Shown here: one piece after another, positions 7,758 through 14,784 of the stretch
Layout: every line of letters starts with the position of its first letter
Position numbering within the stretch: position 1 is the first letter of the stretch
Source: an uncultured Bartonella sp.
Lineage (GTDB): Bacteria > Pseudomonadota > Alphaproteobacteria > Rhizobiales > Rhizobiaceae
Reading direction: 5' to 3'
Assembly (NCBI GenBank): GCA_943913205.1
Contig: CALTWN010000009.1
Span: forward strand, 1 to 34,414
DNA length: 34,414 bases
Notes under the pieces: model-generated
What the model saw: only the letters and a program-made list of their open reading frames with translations
Told to the model about the DNA's origin: nothing
Databases searched by the model: none
Position numbers and translations under genes: made by a program

Positions 7758-8746
7758 GCCTTAATAGTTTTATTAATTATCTCGCTAATATCGTTGCTAT
7801 TTTTAAAAATTATATCAACATCCACAATACAAATATTTGTAATGTTAAAATTTTCTATTCTCGCATAATCTTTGGCTGTGGTCACCATCAGTAATTTTTC
7901 CTGCTTTGACCTAGTAATAATTTGTTGCAATTGCTCGATAGTAAAATTATGATGATCGGCAAATTCCTCAAATATAACCATCTCAGCGCCAAGCTGCGTT
8001 AAAGATGTATAAAATTTATAAGCATTACCTATAGCACAAAACCCATATATTCGCGCCCCTTTTAAACTTTTATATTCAATCGGTAAGCTACATATAAAAG
8101 TTGTTAGTTTTGCTATATATTTTTTGCCTTGAAAGTTTTTTATGTTTGGTAAAACTAAAGACTCTTGGCTAATAAATATAATAGCATTCGTATGTTTTAA
8201 CTGAAGCTTCAAATTTGCACGTAGCGGACCACTAGGAAATACATAGCCATTACCGAAGCCTCGGCTAGTATCCACAGCTATCACACTATAATCATAGTGT
8301 AGCCGTCGGCTTTGAAAGCCATCATCTAATATAATAAAATTAAAATGATGTTTAGCAACTAAATGAGCTGCATCATAGCGTTTTTTTGAAACAATAACAT
8401 TGCAATTTTGGGCTAGCAAAATTGCTTCATCACCTACTTGTTGCGCGTTATGTTTGGCTAAATCTACTAAACAAGTCTTATTATATTTGCCCTTATAACC
8501 TCGCATAATAATTACCGGGTTTAAACCTTCTTTTATAGCTTGTAGCGCTATTGCACGCGCAAGTGGTGTTTTACCGCTACCGCCCAAGATAAAATTACCA
8601 ACACATAATACTGGCTGATCAATTTTAAATAGAGCTTTTCTATTAAATTTTTTATTTGCGAAAAAACCGTAAATTATACTGAAAAAGTAAAATAGATATA
8701 TATATAGTTTATTCTCTTGCCACCAAAAATTTGGAGCTTTTAACAT
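7709..8746 (-). CDS. lpxK: Tetraacyldisaccharide 4'-kinase
   Basis: 345 residues. Phosphorylates the 4' position of the lipid A disaccharide precursor at the cytoplasmic face of the inner membrane. An N-terminal membrane anchor (about residues 12-30) is followed by a P-loop, CVGNFILGGSGKTPLA (GGSGKT at 55-60), MRGYKGKY, the conserved VGDEAILLA, LDDGFQSRRL and the DHHNF region. The start overlaps the waaA stop by seven bases. The last 16 codons lie antisense to the DUF2093 gene and read as a normal, if unconserved, tail (CPNSLRKEISQSL). This is one of four genes in the operon working on lipid A, Kdo or membrane lipids. Confidence 0.94.
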   Translation of the reverse strand: MLKAPNFWWQENKLYIYLFYFFSIIYGFFANKKFNRKALFKIDQPVLCVGNFILGGSGKTPLARAIALQAIKEGLNPVIIMRGYKGKYNKTCLVDLAKHNAQQVGDEAILLAQNCNVIVSKKRYDAAHLVAKHHFNFIILDDGFQSRRLHYDYSVIAVDTSRGFGNGYVFPSGPLRANLKLQLKHTNAIIFISQESLVLPNIKNFQGKKYIAKLTTFICSLPIEYKSLKGARIYGFCAIGNAYKFYTSLTQLGAEMVIFEEFADHHNFTIEQLQQIITRSKQEKLLMVTTAKDYARIENFNITNICIVDVDIIFKNSNDISEIINKTIKAYNCPNSLRKEISQSL

Positions 8747-10086
8747 TTACAAATCCTATCTAAATAAGGCTTTAAGAGATTATAGCTATACTCAACTGCT
8801 CCTTGCATATTTTTTATAGCCTTAAATGCGTTTTGCACAAGCTGATTTTTTAAATCTATATTAGTTAGTAAATTTTGTAAATTATTATAAAGCTCTTCTT
8901 CATTTTTTACTATAATAGCCGCATTATTTTGCTTTAAAATATTATATATCTGCTTAAAATTACCTACCTTATATCCACTTACAATTGGTACACCCATCAT
9001 AGCTGCTTCTATCGGATTGTGTCCTCCTTCATCAACACCGATAGATTTACCTATAAAAGCAATATCGCTAAGGGATAAAAAAAAGCCCATATCTCCAATA
9101 GTATTGCCTAATATTATATCAATATTGTTAGCATCATTTGGGCATTTATCTATTGTACTTTTACACGCATAGGTAAAATTATACTGCTTAATCTTTTCAA
9201 CTATAAAAGAACATCTATCAATATGACGTGGTACTAAAATAAGACCTAAATCTTTATAATGAAATTTTAGTTTTTGGTAAATGCGTAATATAATTTCTTC
9301 TTCGCCTTTATGCGTAGATATAGCAGCCACAAATCTTTGATTTTGCAAAATTTTCTTAACTTCGTTAAATAATTTTTTGTCTCTAATTTGTGGTTTGGCT
9401 TCAGCCTTTAAATTACCTGCAACCATAGCCCTATCCACGCCGAGTTTAATATATTTTTCTTTACTTTCTTGATTTTGACATAATACCAAATTCAACTTGT
9501 TAAATATAAATTTAGCTATATTGGGTATACGCTGCCAAGACACAAAAGTTTTTTGCGACATCGTAGCATTAACTATAATTTGCGATATATTTTTATTATA
9601 TAGCTTTAAAATCCTAAAGGGCCAAATTTCAGACTCACAGCATATAGCCAATTTTATATTCCAATGCTTAAGAAATAAAGCTAAACTCCAATCTAAATCT
9701 AAAATATTATATTGATGAACTAAAACACCTCTATATATTTGCGTTGAAAAATAATCTTGCACTAAATTGGCTGATGTTACCGTACCAGTTGTAACTAATA
9801 TATTATAATTACTATCATTTAATAATTTTTGAATAATATTAAACAAAGCAATAGATTCACCTATACTTGCTGCATGTAACCATATTGTTGGCCTATCTCG
9901 ATACTTAAATTGTGAACGTGAAAAACCAAATCTCTCGCCTAAACGGTGAAGTTCTTCTTTATTTTTTGCTACACGCCATAATAAATATACCAAAAAAATA
10001 GGTAAAAAAAACAAAGAGCAAATATTAAAAAGAAATAGAAACAGCAATAAGAAAAAGCTCTTACTTTTTTCTGCGCAACATAGCAT
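8740..10086 (-). CDS. waaA: 3-deoxy-D-manno-octulosonic acid (Kdo) transferase
   Basis: 448 residues. Transfers Kdo from CMP-Kdo to the lipid IVA precursor. A membrane anchor (about residues 11-37) precedes a GT-B glycosyltransferase with WLHAASIGES (the Glu at 77 matches the catalytic base of the family), CESEIWPF, NATMS and the donor-site motif GGHNPIEAA. The ATG at 10086 overlaps the upstream DUF374 gene by 26 bases. No strong Shine-Dalgarno element is visible, so translation may depend on coupling; a slightly different start cannot be excluded. The stop overlaps lpxK by seven bases. Confidence 0.94.
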   Translation of the reverse strand: MLCCAEKSKSFFLLLFLFLFNICSLFFLPIFLVYLLWRVAKNKEELHRLGERFGFSRSQFKYRDRPTIWLHAASIGESIALFNIIQKLLNDSNYNILVTTGTVTSANLVQDYFSTQIYRGVLVHQYNILDLDWSLALFLKHWNIKLAICCESEIWPFRILKLYNKNISQIIVNATMSQKTFVSWQRIPNIAKFIFNKLNLVLCQNQESKEKYIKLGVDRAMVAGNLKAEAKPQIRDKKLFNEVKKILQNQRFVAAISTHKGEEEIILRIYQKLKFHYKDLGLILVPRHIDRCSFIVEKIKQYNFTYACKSTIDKCPNDANNIDIILGNTIGDMGFFLSLSDIAFIGKSIGVDEGGHNPIEAAMMGVPIVSGYKVGNFKQIYNILKQNNAAIIVKNEEELYNNLQNLLTNIDLKNQLVQNAFKAIKNMQGAVEYSYNLLKPYLDRICKC

Positions 10087-10795
10087 AAGCTTTCTCAGTT
10101 AAATCATCCATAATTTTTGTAAGTTCAAGAGCTTTACGTTCAACTTCTTCATCGCTAATATCTCTATTAACATAAAAAGGTTCTGAGCATAGAAAAACAC
10201 AGCGGCCAAAGGGCAACGGTAAGGCCATTTTATCCCAACTATTTTCTAAAATTTTTTCCCGCGAAAAAGCATAAATATAAGCAATAATAGGACGTTGAGA
10301 TATTTTAGCTAAAGTTATAAGTCCCCTGCCTACTCGACGCGGAGAGGTATGCGATATATTGGCTATCATAGCTACGCATATATTTTTTGTAAGATCTTTT
10401 TTTAACCTTAAAAGAGCACGCGCACCTCCCTTACTAGAAGAACGTGTATCAACTCTACCGCCTGAACCACGTACTATTTTAAGTCCAAGCATCTCTCCTA
10501 TAATAGCATTTAACTCTGCATCTTTAGAGCGAGAAAACATTGCTTCTATAATTTCATCCTTAGGGCGCAAAAATGGTCCCATAAGATGGCGTCCATGCCA
10601 AAATGTTATTATGAATGGATTATATTTTAAATGAATATTTTTAGGATTTTCAGAACCTGGAACTAAAATATTAGTTTTATAAACCAGTTGCAAATATAAC
10701 CATAATATACGCGCCAAAAAACGTTTAGCAAAATTATGAGACATAAATTTGTCTCCATAATTGCGCCATAATTTTTTATAGGCTTCAGGCTTCAT
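10061..10795 (-). CDS. DUF374 family lysophospholipid acyltransferase-like protein
   Basis: 244 residues. The DUF374 family belongs to the glycerophosphate acyltransferase-like fold; here FIITFWHGRHLMGP carries the catalytic-type histidine of the HX4D-like motif, followed by MFSRSKDAELNA, KIVRGSGGRVDTRSSSKGG and the basic, slightly hydrophobic middle. There is a weak hydrophobic segment near residues 25-40. The substrate is not proven for the family. Its constant position beside waaA in Hyphomicrobiales suggests a role in LPS or membrane lipid modification, which is inference from neighbours. It follows the DUF4170 gene by seven bases. Confidence 0.85.
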   Translation of the reverse strand: MKPEAYKKLWRNYGDKFMSHNFAKRFLARILWLYLQLVYKTNILVPGSENPKNIHLKYNPFIITFWHGRHLMGPFLRPKDEIIEAMFSRSKDAELNAIIGEMLGLKIVRGSGGRVDTRSSSKGGARALLRLKKDLTKNICVAMIANISHTSPRRVGRGLITLAKISQRPIIAYIYAFSREKILENSWDKMALPLPFGRCVFLCSEPFYVNRDISDEEVERKALELTKIMDDLTEKAYAMLRRKK

Positions 10796-10802
10796 TACAA
10801 GC

Positions 10803-11021
10803 CTATAACTGCTTTAAATATTCGTGAATAGGCAAAACATAATAACACTTATGTGCATTATCAACAGTTGACTGTGCCTTTGCACGCCACATTGCTTTTG
10901 CCTCATCATAATTTTTAAATATACCTACAATATCAATATTGCTATCTTCCTTAAACTCATTTTTTTCTAAAGATTTAAGGTCGCCCCCTAAAACAAGGTA
11001 TAAACCATTTTCTTGCACCAT
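10803..11021 (-). CDS. DUF4170 family protein
   Basis: 72 residues. It matches the small alphaproteobacterial DUF4170 family in length and in its core: YLVLGGDL near the start, VGIFKNYDEAKAMWRAKAQSTVDNA in the middle and a C-terminal YYVLPIHEYL. It looks like a small soluble single-domain protein without signal peptide. Function is unknown. It lies between the inositol-phosphatase-family gene (36 bases upstream) and the DUF374 gene, the usual place for this family. Confidence 0.9.
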   Translation of the reverse strand: MVQENGLYLVLGGDLKSLEKNEFKEDSNIDIVGIFKNYDEAKAMWRAKAQSTVDNAHKCYYVLPIHEYLKQL

Positions 11022-11057
11022 AACAACAAACCTCTAATAAATTCTATAATACATAAT

Positions 11058-11855
11058 TTATCTTATAATATTTTCTATCTCAAGAGATATAGTTTTATAA
11101 TATGAATTATTTTTACACGCAAATAAATAATGCTCGTACTCACCTAAATGGCTATATACAATATTTGTCTCATTATAATCTACTAATATGCCCTTTGTAT
11201 ATTGCAAAAACAAATTTGCCGCAGCTATATCCCATACCTTACACGAAGGATATATTACAACCACATCGATTATACCCCGGGCGCATAAAATAATTTTATA
11301 AAGCAGTGAAGAAATGTAAGGGTATATAGTTAAATTATTTAAGTCTTTATCTTTTATATTATTTAACAATTTTGTAGGCAAACCTAAAACTAAACTCTCT
11401 TCATTAGTTTTAACATGTTCTATGCAAGTAAATGGCTGGCCATTAAAATAGGCTCCACAACCTTTAGCTCCATAATAAAACTCCCCTATTGCGGGGCAAA
11501 TAATAGCAGAAGCTGTTATTTGGTTATTTTCTTCAATAGCAACACCTATACACCAATATACATCATGGACTAAAAACCCACGAGTTCCGTCAATTGGGTC
11601 TACTATAAAATTAATAGCTTTTTTATTTAATAAACTATTATTCGCACTTTCTTCACTAATCCAACCATAATCTGGACGCTGGCTTAATAAGGTTTTTTCT
11701 AAATATTCATTAACTTTTATATCAGCTTCGCTTACAGGAGATTTATCTGTTTTCATCCAGTGTTTTACAGGTTTTTTGAAATAATGCATAGCTATTTCAG
11801 CAGCTTTTGTTAAAGTGCTTTTTAAAAGCATCATATCTTCATTATAGCTATTCAT
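11058..11855 (-). CDS. Inositol monophosphatase / CysQ family phosphatase
   Basis: 265 residues from the ATG at 11855, which overlaps the rsmD stop as TAATG; an upstream in-frame ATG at 11876 would need a 22-base overlap. The Mg-binding signature is complete: WISEES (Glu), DPIDGTRGF (two Asp and the Thr) and a C-terminal CKVWDIAAANLF (Asp). Members dephosphorylate either inositol phosphates or 3'-phosphoadenosine 5'-phosphate (CysQ). In Hyphomicrobiales the copy at this locus is usually annotated as 3'(2'),5'-bisphosphate nucleotidase, but the substrate cannot be read from the motifs. Confidence 0.85.
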   Translation of the reverse strand: MNSYNEDMMLLKSTLTKAAEIAMHYFKKPVKHWMKTDKSPVSEADIKVNEYLEKTLLSQRPDYGWISEESANNSLLNKKAINFIVDPIDGTRGFLVHDVYWCIGVAIEENNQITASAIICPAIGEFYYGAKGCGAYFNGQPFTCIEHVKTNEESLVLGLPTKLLNNIKDKDLNNLTIYPYISSLLYKIILCARGIIDVVVIYPSCKVWDIAAANLFLQYTKGILVDYNETNIVYSHLGEYEHYLFACKNNSYYKTISLEIENIIR

Positions 11856-12433
11856 TAATTTGTTTCCAATATACATATATATAGGCTTGTATGACCATAA
11901 TCACGCTTTTTAATAACATTAAATTGTGCAGGAAAAGATATATCAGCTTTTCTTGATTCTTCTAATATAAAGATACTATTTTGTTTAGCTAAATTGTAAT
12001 GCAAAACTTGCTGAAAAGCAATTGCACCTAAATTTTTATTGTAAGGTGGGTCAGCAAAAATAATATCAAATTTATCTAATTTATTTTGTTGAACATAATT
12101 AGATATAAGTTCACCTTTAATAGCATCAGCTCTTAAAATATGTGTAAGTTTTTGCCCGGCTAATCCTACATTATTTTTTTTTATAGCTTTTAAAGCTAAA
12201 TCTGCTATTTCAACAAATAAGGCGCTACAAGCCCCACGAGATATTGCCTCAAAACCCAAAGCACCAGAACCAGCAAAAAGATCTAATATATTTTTATCGT
12301 GAAAAAAATTGTTATCAAGGCTAGTTAATATATTAAATAAATTTTCTCTTACCCTTAAACTGCTTGGACGCGTCTCTAGACCTATCGGGGTGTTTATTTT
12401 GCGTCCTCTGTGACGACCTGCTATTATCCTCAT
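11855..12433 (-). CDS. rsmD: 16S rRNA (guanine966-N2)-methyltransferase
   Basis: 192 residues starting at MRIIAGRHRGRKI, the strongly conserved RsmD N-terminus, at 12433; an open frame continues 40 codons upstream but is not family-like. The SAM site is ILDLFAGSGALGFEAISRGA and the target-base motif is DPPY in FADPPYNK. It methylates G966 of 16S rRNA during 30S assembly. Its first 101 bases are also the 3' end of rluB in another frame. It is coupled to the downstream phosphatase through TAATG. Confidence 0.93.
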   Translation of the reverse strand: MRIIAGRHRGRKINTPIGLETRPSSLRVRENLFNILTSLDNNFFHDKNILDLFAGSGALGFEAISRGACSALFVEIADLALKAIKKNNVGLAGQKLTHILRADAIKGELISNYVQQNKLDKFDIIFADPPYNKNLGAIAFQQVLHYNLAKQNSIFILEESRKADISFPAQFNVIKKRDYGHTSLYICILETN

Positions 12434-13892
12434 ATTTTTTTCTAAAGGTTTTTTTATTATCATCAGTTTCTTCTTTACGTTTAGGCACTTTACAACATCC
12501 TTTAGCCCGCCATACATTAGCACTACGGCAACGTAAATCACCCCTACGCGCATCTTTTTTTTCTACTTCTTCCTCATTATCTGAGGGTAGCGGAGGCAAA
12601 TGCACATTACCACGCAATTCTTTCATCAAGCGCTCACCTAATTGAGTTCTTAAATGAGCACTTTTTATTTCTTCAATTTTACCTTTTTCTAATTCTCCCA
12701 GTTGAAAAGGTCCAAAAGAAACACGAATAAGCCTATTAACTTCTAAACCTAAACTGCCCAAAACTTTTTTAATTTCACGATTTTTACCCTCGCGCAATGA
12801 CATAGAGATCCAAATGTTAGAACCCTGCTCTTTTTCAATTATAGCACTAATTGGACCATAAAAAATTCCATCTATTACAATACCATTTTTCAAACTATTA
12901 AGCTGTTTTTGTTCTATCTTACCAAAAGCCCGAACACGATATCGCCGCAGCCAGCCGGTGGTTGGTAGCTCTAAAACACGACTTAAATCTCCATCATTTG
13001 TAAGTAAAAGTAAGCCTTCGGTATTAATATCTAAACGACCAACTGAAATAACTCTTGGTAAATCACTTGGTAAATTTTTAAAAACTGTTGGTCTTCCTTC
13101 CGGATCTCTCGCAGTTGTAACCAAGCCTGCTGGTTTATGATAAATCCATAATCTTGTACGCTGCGGAGCCGCTATCAGTTTATTATCTAAATATACCCGC
13201 TCTTCACCAATAATTTTTGTAGCTAAATTATCTACAATTCGCCCATCTATAGTTACGCGACCGGCCAATATTATAGCCTCAGCTTCTCTACGTGAAGAAA
13301 TACCGCATCTTGCTAAATATTTTGCTATTCTTATACTATAGTCTTTTTCAACTTCTTTATTTTCAGTAAAACTTTTATTATCGCGATCGCCTTCACGCTT
13401 TGGCCTACGTTCCGCACTAGTTTTGTATTCACCATAATTACCGCGTTGTGAATTTTGCTCACTACGTCCATTATATCTTGGTTTACCTGGCTCTTTAGAA
13501 TTACGCTCGCGCCCCCGCTTAAACTCTGCTTCATTATCCGTTCTGCGTCTAGCTTCACCATTTTGGTTATACCCAGTTTTATCAGCATCTCTAGTTTCCC
13601 TTGCAGAGCTCCTACTAAAGCCGCCTCCTTCACTTTGCTTAAAGTTACGCTCTGCACTACGCCTATATTGCTCTTTACCCCTAGATGTAAAATCGCTGCG
13701 CCCATATTCACGCTTGCCAGCAGATTTAAAGTTAGTAGCTTTATCTAAATTCTGCTCCTCTTTACCTTCACGCCGTGATCTCGGATTTTCCTTAGTTCTA
13801 TTTCGGCTAGGCGCACTACGACCATTATATCCACCTTTACGGTTGCTTTGGGGCTTACAATCACTACCGCCAGCTCGATGTTCTTTTGACAT
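12333..13892 (-). CDS. rluB: 23S rRNA pseudouridine synthase RluB with long basic disordered extensions
   Basis: 519 residues from the ATG at 13892 (a TTG codon just before it is in frame; TAGGAT precedes as a Shine-Dalgarno element). The first 180 or so residues are low-complexity and rich in Arg, Gly, Ser, Asn and Glu. Then comes an S4 RNA-binding domain (about 187-235, YLARCGISSRREAE) and an RsuA/RluB-type pseudouridine synthase domain (about 245-405) with catalytic Asp in GRLDINTEGLLLLTNDG and REGKNREIKKVL. A basic tail of about 90 residues follows. Such extensions are common in alphaproteobacterial homologues and probably bind RNA. The last 101 bases overlap rsmD. It is divergent from tadA with 49 bases between starts. 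Confidence 0.92.
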   Translation of the reverse strand: MSKEHRAGGSDCKPQSNRKGGYNGRSAPSRNRTKENPRSRREGKEEQNLDKATNFKSAGKREYGRSDFTSRGKEQYRRSAERNFKQSEGGGFSRSSARETRDADKTGYNQNGEARRRTDNEAEFKRGRERNSKEPGKPRYNGRSEQNSQRGNYGEYKTSAERRPKREGDRDNKSFTENKEVEKDYSIRIAKYLARCGISSRREAEAIILAGRVTIDGRIVDNLATKIIGEERVYLDNKLIAAPQRTRLWIYHKPAGLVTTARDPEGRPTVFKNLPSDLPRVISVGRLDINTEGLLLLTNDGDLSRVLELPTTGWLRRYRVRAFGKIEQKQLNSLKNGIVIDGIFYGPISAIIEKEQGSNIWISMSLREGKNREIKKVLGSLGLEVNRLIRVSFGPFQLGELEKGKIEEIKSAHLRTQLGERLMKELRGNVHLPPLPSDNEEEVEKKDARRGDLRCRSANVWRAKGCCKVPKRKEETDDNKKTFRKKYEDNSRSSQRTQNKHPDRSRDASKQFKGKRKFI

Positions 13893-13941
13893 CAACTATC
13901 CTATCTACTAAAATGTTTATTTTACATTAAAAGTAATTTAT

Positions 13942-14397
13942 ATGCAAAAACTTATTACATCACCTATGGAAATAGCATTACAGCAAGCAAAATTAGCTTT
14001 TGAGCAAGACGAGGTTCCTGTTGGGGCTGTTATAACAATAGGCAATAATATTATAGCAGCCGCAAAAAATGAAATGCGCAACCAAAAAAATCTTTTAGCT
14101 CATGCAGAAATTTTAGTAATACAAAAAGCTATGAAAATCCTAAAAACAGATAGGCTGACAGAGTATAGTTTATTTGTTACCTTAGAGCCATGCACCATGT
14201 GCGCTTCAGCAATAGCTCATGCGCGCATAAAACGTTTATATTATGGCGCCCAAGATATAAAATCAGGGGCTATTGAAAATGGCGTTCGATTTTTTTCACA
14301 ACCCAGTTGTCATCATAAAATAGAAATTTATCCATCCATTTTTGAAAAACAATGCAGTGAATTATTATCAAGTTTTTTTAAACTTAAAAGAGTTTAA
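13942..14397 (+). CDS. tadA: tRNA-specific adenosine deaminase
   Basis: 151 residues, normal for TadA. It converts A34 of tRNA-Arg(ACG) to inosine. The cytidine-deaminase zinc site is complete: HAE (His54, Glu56) and PCTMC (Cys84, Cys87), with VPVGAV near residue 25 and a C-terminal RVFFSQP-like stretch (VRFFSQPSCHH). It is divergent from rluB, an arrangement also seen in related genomes, and ends four bases before the stop of the convergent lipoprotein gene. Confidence 0.95.
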   Translation: MQKLITSPMEIALQQAKLAFEQDEVPVGAVITIGNNIIAAAKNEMRNQKNLLAHAEILVIQKAMKILKTDRLTEYSLFVTLEPCTMCASAIAHARIKRLYYGAQDIKSGAIENGVRFFSQPSCHHKIEIYPSIFEKQCSELLSSFFKLKRV

Positions 14398-14400
14398 AAA

Positions 14401-14781
14401 TTAATTACCGCCCCATATAGACTTCTTACTTGGAGTTACATTCTCATTAGGTTTTCTTCTTAATTCTTTCATTTCTTCATCTTCACCCAAAACACCTATT
14501 GGTGCTGTTACAGCAGGCTCAGCATATTGTGCTGGAGGAAGAGTAAGATCTTCAGAATTTACACCAGATTCAACCACGTAATGTTTAGCAATGCCTGAAG
14601 AGTCATTAGGCTCAGGAAAATTTACTACCCCTTTAAGTTTTGGTATTTCTAGTGGCTTATGGGGTGTAATATAAACTTTATCATTTATATTACTAGGTGC
14701 AAAATAACTAGGTAATTTGCTACAAGCAACCAAAAATACAGACGGCATTAATATTGATAATTTTTTAACTATTTTGTTCAT
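14401..14781 (-). CDS. Small lipoprotein following ileS (possibly BamF-like)
   Basis: 126 residues. An N-terminal signal of about 19 residues ends in a lipobox, LVAC, with Cys20 as the predicted lipidation site. The mature part is hydrophilic and proline-rich, with VYITPHKPLEIPKLKGVVNF near residues 37-56. BamF-type lipoproteins (DUF3035) of alphaproteobacteria start in a similar way, with a short segment reading roughly 'PLxIPP', and often lie near ileS and lspA, so a link to the outer-membrane BAM complex is possible but weakly supported. The start is three bases past the ileS stop, suggesting co-transcription. Confidence 0.65.
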   Translation of the reverse strand: MNKIVKKLSILMPSVFLVACSKLPSYFAPSNINDKVYITPHKPLEIPKLKGVVNFPEPNDSSGIAKHYVVESGVNSEDLTLPPAQYAEPAVTAPIGVLGEDEEMKELRRKPNENVTPSKKSIWGGN

Positions 14782-14784
14782 TTC

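Noticed and set aside
12434..12553. 40-codon N-terminal extension of RsmD
   Set aside because: The residues before MRIIAGRHRGRK do not resemble the family and lie within rluB; the conserved start is at 12433.
13331..13711. 126-codon open frame on the minus strand inside the rluB 5' region
   Set aside because: It lies wholly within the low-complexity Arg/Ser/Gly-coding part of rluB in another frame. The biased codons there leave the shifted frame open; the product has no recognisable family and no ribosome-binding site of note.
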